From Macrotis lagotis (taxonomy: Eukaryota > Chordata > Mammalia > Peramelemorphia > Peramelidae), in NCBI RefSeq assembly GCF_037893015.1, contig NC_133665.1, positions 104,871,937-104,935,936 of the forward strand: a stretch of DNA of 64,000 nucleotides, read 5' to 3'. Of the stretch, positions 1-12,452 are shown in pieces. How positions within the stretch are numbered: the stretch's first letter is position 1; every line of letters begins with the position of its first letter. The position numbers and the translations under genes are program-made. The notes below the pieces were generated by a model. The model was not told where the DNA came from, ran no database searches, and was given only the letters and a program-made list of their open reading frames with translations.

Positions 1-115
1 CTGTAAAAAGAATATAATAATCACACCTACCTCACAGGATTGTCATGAAGATAAAATGAGGTAACATGTGCAGTGCCTTGCAAATCTTAAAGTATTTTGT
101 AAATATTAGCTATTT
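1..115 (+). repeat. MIR-like CORE-SINE 3' end
   Basis: Resembles the 3' half of MIR: CACCTACCTCACAGGATTGT, then a TGAAGATAAAATGAGGTAA block and a GCAGTGCCTTGCAAAT block. It begins outside the window. Confidence 0.6.
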
Positions 116-230
116 TCATGTTAATCAATAAGCATTTACTGAGTGCCTATGTTTCTTTCAGGCATCGTGCTAAGCACTGGGAATACAACTAGAGGTAAAG
201 GCAATCCTATCTATCCTCCAGGAGTGTACA
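116..230 (-). repeat. L2 LINE 3' end fragment
   Basis: Reads AAGCATTTACTGAGTGCCTA then GTGCTAAGCACTGGGAATAC, the reverse complement of the common L2 3' end. Confidence 0.55.
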
Positions 231-2212
231 CTGTAGGCAAAACCCTGGTAGATAGGCACAACGAGAATCTTATTTTTGGCCGCTAGGAGGCACAGGATGT
301 ATAGGACACCAGTCTATCCATTTAAGAAAGTCATAGTAGAAATCTAGGTCCCAAAGAACGATGGATCAGAATACACCACTAATTTATGTCTTTTGCTGCT
401 TGAAATCTAGAGCTAGGTTGGTTGCTGTGGCCCCAGGCCCACACTGAATTGGGGAGTGTTCATAAATTACTTTTCCTGTAGTACTGCCTTGTTCTGAGTC
501 TTCTTTAATATGCCTCTAATTAAAGCAACCACAAATCTGGCCACTTTTCTTCTCCTATAGGAGATTGTGCTGAACAATAGGTCTTCAAGCTCTTTGGTTG
601 CTCTGATTCTAACCTCCATTTGCCAACTCCAAATTCAGTCAGTTGTAGGAGAACAGTTTTCTCTTGACCTATCTTTTTAGCTTTCTTTTGTGACCTGTGG
701 TCTGAAGGGCATCCTCCCCAAAATGGAAGGCTCTGTACTGGATTCATATGGGACCCAGATTCATCCTAAGAGTGGCCAGAACCCAAAGAGGAGTCAAGAT
801 TTTTTCCCACCCTCTGACTTATTTATGCCTCTTAGGGTCTCTGGAAACAAGATTAACAGGGTCCTCTTTAGAAAAGGTATTAAATTCACAAACTAAATAT
901 CAGGTATAAAACAGCTTTTTATTTTTCCATCCACTATTATTTCATCAACATTATTTATTCATCCACTAATAAAAAAAACTCAGAAAACCAACAATGCATA
1001 ACTTTAAATTGAACTGTCACACACCTATTACTCAGTTCCAGAAGAAATAACAACTTTCGTAGGCTGTTTAACAGTCATTTGACATTTGCTTAAGATCATA
1101 CAGTTCAAAAGACTCCCCAAATCCAGATCTTCTAGCCAGTCAAGCAGTTCATCAGTTCCTTCTATTCAGGATTCTGAAGATGGTCATTTTCTTCAAGAAG
1201 CAGTGGAGTTGTGGAAGCACCTTCCACTGGGCAATAAGCACTGACTCAGAAATCCCCAAACTCTGGAACTCAAATAGCAGTCAAGGCTGAAAATTTCCAT
1301 TTCTTTCTTGTGACAATTCAGTAATAGGTGCTCAAATAAATAAGAGGCAGCCAGAACTTAAGGTACAGTCTCAAGCATGCCTAGGTAAGAGGAGGTTCTC
1401 ATTATCATACATTCATAGCTGGCACTGCAATTTGGAAGAAAAAAGAGAGAAAAATCCCCAACTGACCTCCATTGGAAATCCAAAAGAGACAGCATAGTCC
1501 CAAAATGACAACTCAAAAGACAAGACTTTCTATGGTTCTTCTGGTCTACTAATGGGAGAAGTTCCTTCCAAATCTGTGGTTAATCATCTTCAACATATCT
1601 CTGTAACAGGGACCAAAGGATCACTTAGGAATTACTATGTCATAGCAGAGCAAATATCCATCTCCATGGGAAATGCACCATTTATTAGTATTACACTTGC
1701 ACTTGGGGTCCTGAGGTGTCTTGAGCTGGGTTTTCTTTCACTTTTACAGGTACATCTAAATTTGGCAGATAATCTAGTCCTTCATCCAGATGGAATCCAG
1801 ATGGTTGTTAATAGGTGATACTTTGACCAGTCTCTGATGTGGCAAATATGTGTTCTTCTGCTATGTGTTTTATGTGCAATTAACAGATGGTAGCACCAGA
1901 GATCAACAGAGACTGGTCCTCAAAGACCATATCAAAGACCATCTCATTTATATACTCAGTCACTGTGTTCCGGTTCTCTGGTTTCATCTGTCAGAACTCT
2001 AGGAGGGCTGCAGCCTGGACTAAAAGCAGCCAGATCTGGTCAAAATGAGAGAGGTGATTCGTAAAGAGTTCTAAAACCAGAGACTAATACCCAAAAAAGG
2101 AAGCTGAGATTCATTTAGAAGTTGAAGCCTTCTTCTTGCTCCACAAAAAAAAAAAAAAAAATTGTGATAAATCATCTGCAGAGCTAGACCTGATATTGAA
2201 ATCTATGCCCCA
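231..2212. other. Unassigned intron sequence
   Basis: About 2 kb of AT-rich sequence inside the presumed QRICH1 intron 1. No gene, domain or clear repeat was recognised. Short open frames (up to 88 residues) lack similarity or splice context. An A-run lies at 2,144-2,160. Confidence 0.5.
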
Positions 2213-2356
2213 GGACAGCTAGGTGGCAAAATGGATAGAGCACCAGTCCTGGAGTCAGGAGGATTTGAGTTCAAATCCAGATTCAGACACTTTATTACCC
2301 AGCTGCATGATCTTGGGTAAGTCACTTAACCCCACTGCCTTGCAAAAGCAAACAAA
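2213..2356 (+). repeat. Marsupial tRNA-like SINE
   Basis: One copy of the window's dominant SINE. The consensus head reads GGGGCAGCTAGGTGGCACAG, followed by GGATAGAGCACC, GAGTTCAAATC (a B-box-like core), CCTAGCTGTGTGGCCTTGGG and an end of GCCTTGCAAAAA with an A-rich tail. This copy is diverged. Confidence 0.9.
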
Positions 2357-2442
2357 AAGAAATCTATGCCCCTCTTCCATTTTCCATCTTTGCTTTCTGC
2401 CTCTCTATCTTCATTTCTCTCTCCATTCACAATTATCTTCTG

Positions 2443-2600
2443 AGGCTGCTAGGTGGCACAGTGGATAAAGTACCAGCCCTGGAGTCAGGAGTATCCGAGT
2501 TCAAATTCAGCCTCAGACACTTAATAATTACCTAGCTGTTTGGCCTTGGGCAAGCCACTTAACCCCATTGCTTTGAAAAAAAAATCTAAAAATAAAATAT
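2443..2600 (+). repeat. Marsupial tRNA-like SINE
   Basis: Second copy in tandem with the one at 2.2 kb. Its A-rich tail runs directly into an ORF1-only LINE fragment. Confidence 0.9.
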
Positions 2601-2604
2601 CTTT

Positions 2605-3966
2605 TGAAGGCTCCTAGGGTTTGGAATATAATATTCCAGAAGACAAAAGAACGCAGAACGCAACCAAGAATCAACTACCCAGCAAAACTGAAGTCCTCTT
2701 CCAGGGAAAAGGACGGATTTTCAATGAACCATGGGAATTTCAAATGTTCCTGTTAAAATGGCCAGAGCTGAACAGAAAGTTTGATCTTCAAATACAGGGC
2801 TCAGGTGAAGCATAGAAAGTGGAGAAGGGTAAAATATGAGGGACTTAATGATGATCAACTACATGTATTCCAGCATAGAAAAAATGATACTGATAACATT
2901 CATAAGAAACTCCTCATTTAATAATAGAGCAGATAGGAGCTTTTATAGATGAAGCACAGAAGAGACCTGAATTTGAAGATATAATATAGTGTAAAAATGG
3001 AGTCAATGGCTAAAAGGAAAATGTAAAATAGGAGTAAGAGAAAGGAGAGATGGAATAGGCCAAGATATTTCATATAATAAGATTTTTTTTTTTTTTACTA
3101 CAACGAGCTATTGCAATGATATGGAAGGGGGGGAAGGCAAAGGGGAATGAGGGAACCTTCGTTCTCATCAGAGGTGGCTCAGAGAAGAAACAGCATATTT
3201 ACTCAATGGGGTATAGACATCTAGAGTAAGAAGGAGAGAAGGGGCACATGGGGATGGGGGGGATGTGAGTGATGGAGGAGAGGGTGGACCATGGGGGAGA
3301 GTGGTCAGATATAACACATTTTCTTTTTTTACTTCTTGCAAAAGGCTGGGATTAGGTGGCCTCTCTGGGACCACAGGGCCGGGTGGTTGCTAGGCCTTAG
3401 GAGTGGTATGTGGGCTCGGGGCCTCTTGGCCCCAGGGCCGGTGATCAGTCTGCTGTGCCACTCGGCTACCCTACAGCACATTTAAGAAGAGGGACAGAGT
3501 GAAAGGAGAGAGAAAACATAGTGTATGGTAGTGGAGAAGTACGAATGGATGGAGTTGTGATCAGCAATGGCAATGGTGGAAAATTATGGAAGCAGCTTTT
3601 GTGATGGACTTATCCTAAAGAATGTGATCCACAGAGCTGGTGGTGGTGTAACACAGACTGAAGCACATTTATCATCATCATCATCATCATCATCATCATT
3701 ATTATTATTATTTTGGGGAGGGTTTGTGGGGCAGATGGGGTTAGGTGGCTCAGGTGCTCCTGGCAGCAGGGCCAGTGCTCCGTCCACTGTGCCACTTAGC
3801 TACCCCTATTATTTTTGTTATTTTAATTTTTTACTCTTTCCTTTATTGCTCATGAGGGTCTATATTTTTGGGGTGGAGGGGATATTATGTTTACTCTTAA
3901 ACAAGAATATTTTAATAATGTATAAAAAATCATTTGTACAAAAATAAAATATAAATTAAAAAAAAT
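2605..3966 (+). mobile_element. ORF1-only L1 relative, copy 1 (5'-truncated)
   Basis: Starts within the ORF1 C-terminal domain (2,620-2,815, including a NEPWEFQMFLLKWPELN stretch) and carries the same 3' end as the copies at 6.0 and 9.5 kb, down to a tail of AAAATAAAATATAAATTAAA. No reverse transcriptase is present. The 3' part contains two antisense SINE-derived modules at about 3,335-3,475 and 3,711-3,808, and a (CAT)n run at 3,670-3,700. Confidence 0.8.
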
Positions 3967-4395
3967 CATCATTTGAAATTATGTCCCTTTTAAAACAAAC
4001 TGTTCTCCATCCCTGATCTTTGACATTTAAAACCTAGTGGCAACCATGTTTTCAGGTCATAGTATATAGTACCATCCTCAGAAGCTTCGCTCCAGCTCAA
4101 CTGGTTTCCATATTGCTCTTCATACATGACAATCCATCTGTTAGGTGTGGAACAGGGTGAATTAGAAGGGTGTGTTCAGCATTAGGGCTCCAAGTATGAT
4201 GCTTCTGCTTCCCTGACATTTTTTCCCCCTTCACTCAGAGCCCAACCAATGGTTAATATCCTTCTTTTCTTTTAATCTCCTCTTCACAATCTACTCTCTG
4301 ATTTTTTTCTGTTTAAGATTTATCTTCTTTTACTTCCTGTTCTCTCTTACTGCCTCTTTTCTTTTCTCCCCTTTCACTTGTTTCCCTTTAGAGGA

Positions 4396-4850
4396 AAATG
4401 TATTTCTGAAACTTGGAAAGCCTTACATGAACTGATGTTAAATGAAGTGAACAAAACCAGAAGAACATTGTACACAGTAACATTGTATGATGAGACTTAG
4501 CTGTTCTCAGTGATCAAAGACAATTCTAAAAGACTCATGATGTAAAATCCCCTCCACATCCAGAGAAAGAACTACAGAATCTGAATACAGATCAAAGCAT
4601 ATTACTTTCACTTTTTTGCTTCTGTTTTTTTTTCTTGTAGTTTCCCATTTTTTCTGATTGTTATTTCACAACATGACTAACATGAAAATTTGTTTAACAT
4701 AATTGTACATGTATAACCTGTAATAGATTGCTTACTTGTCTTGGGTGGATGGGAAGGAAAAAAATCTCGAACTCAAAATTTTACTAAAATTAATGTTCAA
4801 AACTATATATGAAATTGGAAAAAATAAAATAATATTAAGATAAAAGTGTT
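4396..4850 (+). mobile_element. L1-lineage 3' end fragment
   Basis: Contains the block CATGAACTGATGTTAAATGA, then AACCAGAAGAACATTGTACA and CCAGAGAAAGAACTACAGAA. The same series recurs at 44.6 and 54.0 kb and marks the end of marsupial L1. Ends in an A-rich tail. Confidence 0.75.
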
Positions 4851-5310
4851 GTCTACTCTCATCAACCATTCCTCCTTATTTACATAGTCTTGTATTTGCA
4901 TTCAAATTACCTGAGTTAGCGTTCCCCACCTTTTCTTTCTATAGAATATATTCTTTGTCCGCTTCCTTTCTAAAATATTCAAAATTTTATTAGATTCCTT
5001 ATTTAACACCTAATTAGTGTATAATCTCCCCATATTAGAATGTAAATAGTTCATCTTTGTTTAGTCCCTTATGGTTGCTCACTCATTTATCTTTTTATGT
5101 CTCTCAGAACTTTCATGTTTGTATTTCAAAGTTTCTAGGCAGCTCTGGTCTTTTTGTCAGGAATGCTTAGAAGTCCTCTATTTAACTAAAGATCCATTTT
5201 TTTTCCTCTTTAGAACCATACTCAGTTTTGCTAGATAATATATTTGTGGTTGTAAGTATATCTTTAGCCTTCTGTAACGTCATATTCCAAGAGGTGGTGG
5301 CCGTGAAGTC

Positions 5311-5478
5311 TTTTTTTTTTAATTTTTTTTTTTAGGTTTTTGCAAGGCAAATGGGGTTAGGTGGTTTGCCCAAGGCCACACAGCTAGGTAATTATTAAGT
5401 ATCTGAGGTAGGATTTGAACTCAGGCACTCCTGACTCCAGGGCCGCTGCTCTATCCACTGTGCCACCTAGCTGCTCCT
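5311..5478 (-). repeat. Marsupial tRNA-like SINE
   Basis: Full-length reverse copy: T-run, GCAAGGCAAATGGGGTTAGG, and head GCCACCTAGCTGCTCC. Confidence 0.9.
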
Positions 5479-5569
5479 GATAGGTGATTTTTCCTACTTT
5501 TATTTTGCCATTTATTTCTAAGTGGAGAGATTTGTGCAGTTTTATTTTCTTGAAGTACAATGTCTAGGT

Positions 5570-5695
5570 TCTTTTCTGGTCATGGCTTTCTGGTAGAAAT
5601 GGCAAACTACTTCATGTATCTTTGCCAAGAAAACCTCAAATGGGGTCACAGAGTCATATACAACTGCAACATCTGAACAACACTCGTGTAGTAGT
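5570..5695 (+). repeat. RTE/BovB-tailed SINE or LINE end
   Basis: Reads AAATGGCAAACTACTTCATG, then ATCTTTGCCAAGAAAACCTC and AAATGGGGTCACAGAGTCAT, the tail typical of RTE-mobilised elements. Similar sequence occurs at 43.8 and 47.6 kb. Confidence 0.6.
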
Positions 5696-7400
5696 TCAAT
5701 GATTTTAAAATTATCTTTCTTTACTGTTTCCCAAGAAAGTTGTTTTTGATATCTTTTATGTACTTTCAATTTTTTTTCTGTCTCCTGGATTTTAATGCTT
5801 CTTATTGTCTCCGGGAATCAATATCCTCCTTTCTAATTCATACTACTTTTTAAGGAGTATGTTGCTTGGGTGATGTTTTTAATCTAACTCTTAAACAAAG
5901 CTGTCCAATTCATTCATCCAACTTAATTCATTTATGAAATCTTACCCCCCCCTTAAAAAACACAACCCAGCAACAAATCTCTTCTAGAAATTCTAGTGGA
6001 GAGAGGTGGAGTCAAGATAGCAGCATGAGAACAGCCTTTCCTAGGAGCTCTCTCCAAAATATTTCAAAAACCTTGGGATTATGACTCTAAATTTTCTTGA
6101 GACAAAACCCACAGAAAGATCCAAGGAGGCAGTTCTCCAGCCCAGGGTAACCTGGAAGATCGTGGGAAGGCTCTGTTCCACAGGGTTAGAGGGGGCAAAA
6201 GCACAGCTGGGATCACCAGACCAGAGCAAAGGAGCTCCAGCCTTCTGGGAACAGCCTGTGAGGCACCTGGATCCCTGGGAGCCACAGCTCCTGGCAGCAG
6301 AAGCAGTTTCCTGATCTGTTAACCCAGGGACTATCAAGCACAACTTCAAAGATCAGCAGGGAAACCTCTGTCAGAGTGAGCAGAAAGCCCAGGCCAACTT
6401 GGCCCTCAGCACAGCCCAGATCCCAGGAAATAGAAGCAAGCCCACAGAGCCGCACAGCAGCTCCCAGAGCACTTAGCCCATGTAAGGTAAGGCTGTGTGT
6501 GTGTGGGGGGGGGGGGGGGGGGGGGAGAGACTGTCAAGGTCTCTCCTCTGTCCCTGGAATAGGACTCTGATGCTTTGTCCATATATAGACCCTGGTCACA
6601 ATCTGAGCTCCCATACTGCCATAGCGGAGCAGGGACCCTCCTCACAGCTGCAAGGCAGAGGGGGTATGCTTGCGGTCATCCACAGACCAAAACACAGGCC
6701 AGGGGAGCAGTCAGAACCTCTCATAAGACCTCGAAGGAACTGAGGTCCTTTTGGGGGTGTCCCAATAATATTCAAAAGCTCAAGAAGGACCCTCAAATCA
6801 GGGCACAGGTTGGGGAAATGAGTAAACAAAAAAAAAAAAAAAAGGAACCTAACCATAGACAATAACTTTGGTTCCTTGGAGGATCCTAACACAAATTCAG
6901 AAGATGACAAAGTCCAAGCTTCTGCATCTAAAGCCTCCAAGCTGTGGCAGATCTTAAAAAAAGATTTTGAAAATCAAGTGAGGGATGTAGAAGAAAAATT
7001 GGGAAGAGAAATGAGAGAGATGCAGGAAAAATATGAAAACCAGGTCAGCAGCTTGGTGAAGGAGATCCAAAAAATGCAAAAGAAAATAACATGTTAAAAA
7101 CCAGTTTAGGTCAAATGGAAAAAGCAGTCCAAAATGTTAAATACCTTAAAAAGCAGAATTGGCCAAATGGAAAAGGAGACAAGAAAGCTCTCTGAAGAAA
7201 ACAACTCCTTAAATGTAGAATGGAGATAAAAGAAGCTGATGACTTTTCAAGGAATCAGGAAAAACTAACACAATACCAAAAGAGTGAAAAGTTAGAAGAA
7301 AATGTGAAACACCTCATTGGAAAAAAAAAAAACAAGATCTGTAAACAGATTCAGGAGAGACAATTTAAAAATTATTGGGTTACCTGAAAGCCAGGATCAG

Positions 7401-7545
7401 GGGGATGGCTAGGTGGAGCAGTAGATAGAGCACCAGCCCAGGAGTCAGAAGTACCTGAGTTCAAATCCAACCTCAGACACTTAATAATTGCCTAGCTGTA
7501 TGGTCTTGAGCAAACCACTTAACCTCATTGCCTTACAAAAACTTA
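7401..7545 (+). repeat. Marsupial tRNA-like SINE in LINE copy 2
   Basis: Family core and 3' end are clear; the head is diverged. It interrupts the ORF1 region of the host LINE. Confidence 0.85.
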
Positions 7546-8592
7546 TTGCCCTGATATTCTGAAAGCAGAGGGCAAAGGGCAAGATAGAAATTGAGAGAAT
7601 CCACTGATCTCCTCCTGAAAGAGCTCCAAAAAAAATTAAGCCTCCAGGAATATTATAGCCAAATTCCAGAACTCCCAAGTCAAATAGAAAATATTACAAG
7701 TAGCCAGAAGGAAACAATTCAAATATCGTGGAACTACAGTCTGCATTACGCAGGAATTAGCAGCATCCACATTAAGGGATTGGAATATAATATCCCAGAA
7801 GGCAAAAGAACTTGGAATGCAACCGAGAATCAAATACCCAGCATAACTGAACATCCTCTTCTAGGAGAAAAGGTGAACTTTCAACAAAACAGGGGAATTT
7901 CAAATGTTCCTGTTGAAATAGCCAGAGCTGAACAGAAAGTTTGATCTTAAAGTACAGGACTTAGGTAAAGCATATAGAGAGCGGATGGGAAGGGCAAATT
8001 ATGAGGGATTCAATAATTATGAACTGCGTTAATTCCTGCATGGGAAGATGGTACTGTAGTCTAATACTCACATTTATTTATTTATTTGTTTGTTTATTTG
8101 GGGTCATCCACAGACCAAAACATAGGCCAGAGGAGCAGTCAGAGCCTTTCATAAGACCTTGAAGGAATTGAGGTCCTTATGGCGGTGTCCCAATAATATT
8201 CAAAAGCTCAAGAAGCACCCTCAAACTAGAGCACAGGTTGGGGAAATGAGTAAACAAACAAACAAAAAAGGAACCTAACCAAAGACAATTACTTTGGTTA
8301 TTAGAGCAATTAGAAGGAGCTTTTATAGGCAAAGCACAGGAGAGAGCCAAATTTGAAGGTATAATATACTGTAAAAATGGGGTCAATGAGTGAAAAGGAA
8401 ATGTACTGGGAGAAAGGGAAGGAGAAGTAGAATAGATTAAGATACTTCATGTAAAAAGAGTCAAGAAATAGCTTTTGCAATGGTATGAAAGGGGGGAATG
8501 TGAGGGGGGGAATAAGGGAGCCTTCATTCTCATTAGGAAATTGCTTGAAAGAAAACAACATACATACTTCATAAGGTATAGAAATCTAGAAG

Positions 8593-8740
8593 GGGGCAGC
8601 TAGATGGCACATTGGATAGAACACCAGCCTTGGAGTCAGGAGTACCTGAGTTCAAATCTGGCCTCAGACACTTAATAATTACCTAGTTGTGTGGTCTTGG
8701 GCAAGCCACTTAACCCCATTGCCTTGCCAAAAAAAAAAAA
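8593..8740 (+). repeat. Marsupial tRNA-like SINE in LINE copy 2
   Basis: Flanked by the perfect 13 bp repeat AGAAATCTAGAAG (8580-8592 and 8741-8753), so a direct L1-type insertion into the 3' region of the host LINE. Confidence 0.93.
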
Positions 8741-11700
8741 AGAAATCTAGAAGAAAAAGGGAGTGAAAGGGGATGGGAGAGGAGAGGAGGGATGTAGGTG
8801 AAAGAGGACAGGGTAGATCATGGAAGAAGATAGAGTCAGCTATAACACATTTTATTTTTTTACATTTTACAAGGTGGTGGGATTGGGTGACCTGTCCAGG
8901 ACCAGAGGGCTGGATGGTTGCTGGGTCTCTGGGGTGGGAGGCAGGCTCAAGGCCTCTTGGCCCCAGGGCCAGTGCTCTGTCCACTGTGCCACTTGGCTGC
9001 CCCACAGAACACTTCTGAAGAGGGACAGAGTGAAAGGAGAGAGAAAAATATAATAGATGGTAGTGAGAAGGAATGGAGGGAAGGACAATCAGCAACAGCA
9101 ACTGTGGAAAAATATGGAAGTAACTTCTCTAATGGACTTATGAAAAAGAATGCAATCCATCCCAGAGACAGAGATGATGGTACTGGCATACAGACTGAAG
9201 CACAGTTTTTTTTCTTTCTTTCACTTTATTTCTCATGAGGTTTTTTGAATTTTTTTTGAGGGTGGGATTATGCTTATTCTTACAAGACTATTTTAGTAAT
9301 GTATAAATAAATTAAGATGTAAATTAAAAAGTTAATAAAACAGAAATTCTACTTAAACTGTTGCCCAAGTTATGTTTTGACTTAAGATTTTGCTTGTAGA
9401 AGTTATGGAGTCATTCTTTTCTGGGTTTGTGTGTCCTGAGAATTTTTGTCACAATAGCTCTTTATGATGGGAGTCCTTTTGTTTGCCTTACTTTCAACTT
9501 TTCTTAGGTTTAGGCACTTTTGTGGAAGAAATGGTTGAGGGAGGTGGAGCCAAGATGGCGACAAGAAGGGATCAAATCTTAGGAGCTCTCTGATAAAACT
9601 CATGAGCTAAGGACTCTAACTAAACTTTCGAGAGACAGAACCCACAAAGGGACCCAGCGAGGCAGTTCTCCTACTCAAGGTAACCTGGAAAAGAGCAGAA
9701 AGGATCTGCTACCCCGGGTCGGAGGGGCGGCCAGCCAGAGGGGCTCCCCCAGGGCACTGGAAGCCGTGGCTCACAGCAGTGGGGGAATCTCCTGAGCTGC
9801 ACCCCAGGGAGCACCGGGCACAAAGTGGGGGAACAGCGGAGGACCTCTGCCAGAGCAAGGAGAGCAGCCCTCAGGGCACACAGCTAGCAGCTTGGTCTGT
9901 CCTCTTGGCCCAGATCCAGAACCAGAAGCAGGCGGAGCCAGTAAGCAGGAGCCCGCAGGGCATGAGCCCATTGAGCTGAGGGAGGGGAGTGAAGAGAGAG
10001 AGGGAGAGACTGCAGAGCTCTGTCCTCTGCCCCTGGAACAGGACTCTGGGGCTCTGACCACATTCAGATCCTGATCCTAGTCTAGGCCCCCCCCCCCCCG
10101 GCAGAGGGGGGCACTTATGGTCATTCACAAACCAGAAGGGAGGACAGAGCCTCACACACTGAGACCCTTGTGTCCCAAAAGCTCAGGAAGCACCCCAAAA
10201 CCAAGCCCAGGCTGGGAAAGTGAGCAAGCAGAGAAATAAGAGGAAGACTATTGAGAAATATTTTGCAAATGAGCCCAAGAAGGATCAAAATACTCAGTCT
10301 GAAGATGAGGAAGCACAAGCTCCTGCATCTAAAGACTCCAAGAAAAACATAAATTGGGCTCAGGCTATGATAGAGCTCAAAAAAGACTGAAAATCAAATG
10401 AGGAAGTTGGAAGAAAAACTGGGAAAAGAAAGGAGAGAGATGCAGGAAAAACATGAAAATGAAGTCAGCAGTTTAGTCAAGGAAATCCAAAAAAATGCTG
10501 AAGAAAATAGCATGCTAAAAACCAGCTTAGGTCAAATGGATAAAACAATTCAAAAAGTTACTGAGGAGAAGAATGCCTTAAAAAGCAAAGTTGGACAGAT
10601 GGAAAGAGATAAGAAAACTCTCTGAGGAGAACAAATCCTTCAGACAAAGAATAAAATTCAGGGAGATTGATGAATTTACCAGAAATCAGGAATCAATACT
10701 TCAAAACCAAAAAAATGAAAAATTAGAAGAAAATGTGAAATATCTCATTGAAAAAACAACTGATAAGGAAAACAGACTTAGGAAAGATAATTTAAAAATT
10801 ATTGGAATACCTGAAAGTCATGATCAGGAAAAGAGCCTTGACAACATTTTCAAAGAATTACTACAGGAAAATTGGCCTGATACTCTAGAAGCAGAGGGCA
10901 AAATAGAAATGGAGAGAATCCACTGATCCCCCCCAAGAAAGAGATCCCAAAAAACCAACCCCTAGGAATATTATAGCCAAGTTCCAGAACTCCCAAGTCA
11001 AAGAGAAAATATTACAAGCAGCCAGAAGGACACAGTTCAAATATTGTGGAGCTGCAGTCAGGATCACACAGGACTTAGCAGCAACTACAGTGGAAGCTGT
11101 AGGGCTTGGAATACAATATACCGGAAGGCAAAAGAGCTTAGAATGCAGCAAAGAATGAACTACCCAGCAAGGCTGAATGTCCTCTTCCAGGGAAAAAGAT
11201 GGACTTTCAATGAACCAGGGGAATTTCAAATGTTCCTGTTGGAATGGCCAGAGCTGAACAGAAGGTTTGATCTTCAGATACAGGACTCAGGTGAAGCATG
11301 GAGATTGGAGGAGGGGGGGGGATATGAGGGACTTAATGAGGATGAACTGCATGTATAGAAAAATGACACTGATAATATTCATATGAACCTGCTCAGTTAA
11401 TAGAGCAGGTAGAGGGAGCTTTTATAGTTGAAGCACAGGAGAAAGCTGAATTCGAAGATAAAATATGGTGTAAAAATGAAGTCAATAGAAAAAAGGGAAA
11501 TGGAATGGGAGAAAGAAAAAGGAGAGGGGGAACAGTCCAAGATATTTCACATAATAAGATTTTTTTTTATTACAATGAGCTACTGCAATGATATGGAAGG
11601 GGGGAGGCAAGGGGGAATGAAGGAACCTTTGCTCTTATCAGAGATGGCTAGGAGAGGAAACAGCAAATATACTCAATGGGGTATAGACATCTGGAGTAAG

Positions 11701-11809
11701 AAGGAGGGGGGAGCAGGGGGAAGGGGTGGGGATGTGAATAAAGGAGGAGAGGATGGACCATGGGGGGAGAGTGGTCAGATATAACACATTTTCTTTTTTA
11801 CTTCTTGCA

Positions 11810-11945
11810 AGGGGCTGGGATTGGAAGGCCTGCCCAGGACCATAGGGCCAGGTGGATTCTGGGCCTAAGGGGTGGTAGGGGGGCTCAGGGCTTCTTGGCC
11901 CCAGGACCAGGGATCTGTCTGCTGCACCACTCAGCGACCCTACAG
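11810..11945 (-). repeat. Antisense SINE-derived module 1 in the LINE 3' region
   Basis: Aligns in reverse to the SINE from GCAAGG to GTGCACCACT but is much diverged and G-enriched. The same module sits at the same place in the copies at 3.4 and 8.9 kb, so it was in their common ancestor. Confidence 0.75.
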
Positions 11946-12159
11946 CAGAGTCAGAATGAAAGGAGAGAGAAAATATAGTACATGGTAGTGGAGAAATAAG
12001 AAAAGAGGGAGTTGCAATCAGCAATGGCAAAGTTGGAAAAATATGGAAGTAACTTTTGTGATGGACTTATCATAAAGAATGTGATCCACCCATGACAGAG
12101 TTGTTGGTGTTGGAACAAAGATTGAAGCACATTTTTTGTTATTATTATTTGGGGGAGGG

Positions 12160-12256
12160 TGCAGGGCAAGTGGGGCTGGGTGGCCTGCCTGGGGCCGGAT
12201 TTGGACCCAGGTGCTCCTGGCTCAAGAGCCAATGCTCTGTCTGCCACCCAGCCACC
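12160..12256 (-). repeat. Antisense SINE-derived module 2 in the LINE 3' region
   Basis: Reverse SINE core (GGATTTGGACCCAGGTGCTC and a GCCACCCAGCCACCCC head). Present at the matching place in the 3.7 kb copy, absent from the 9.2 kb copy. Confidence 0.72.
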
Positions 12257-12311
12257 CCTACTATTATTACTATTTTATTTTATTTTGGGTCTTTTTTTCC
12301 CCTCCTTTTTG

Positions 12312-12452
12312 GTTTTTGCAGGGCAGTGGGGATTGGGTGGCTTGCATGTCACATGGCTGGGTGATTACTGGGTTTCCGAGGCTGGATATGGACTCGGGTG
12401 CTCGTGGCTCCAGGGCTGGTGCTTTGTCCATTGCACCACCTGGCCATACCTA
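12312..12452 (-). repeat. Antisense SINE-derived module 3 in the LINE 3' region
   Basis: Third reverse SINE-like segment (TTTTTGCAGGGCAGTGGGGA to TTGCACCACCTGGCC). Found only in this copy of the LINE. Confidence 0.72.

Larger units (their letters stand above)
5996..9341 (+). mobile_element. ORF1-only L1 relative, copy 2, full span with target duplications
   Basis: Bounded by the perfect 10 bp direct repeat AGAAATTCTA (5986-5995 and 9342-9351). The 5' end GAGAGGTGGAGTCAAGATAG corresponds to the YY1-bearing start of copy 3. A coiled-coil ORF1 N-terminus is readable at 6,876-7,097, and the RNA-binding and C-terminal domains continue, in broken frames, to about 7,940. Two SINEs interrupt it (7,401-7,545 and 8,593-8,740). 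A block of about 200 bp from 6,674-6,872 is repeated at 8,102-8,300. One antisense SINE module lies at about 8,870-9,003. No ORF2 is present. Confidence 0.85.

Noticed and set aside
3584-3795. Frames with Ser, Asp or Met runs at 3.67 kb
   Set aside because: Produced by a (CAT)n microsatellite within the LINE 3' region.
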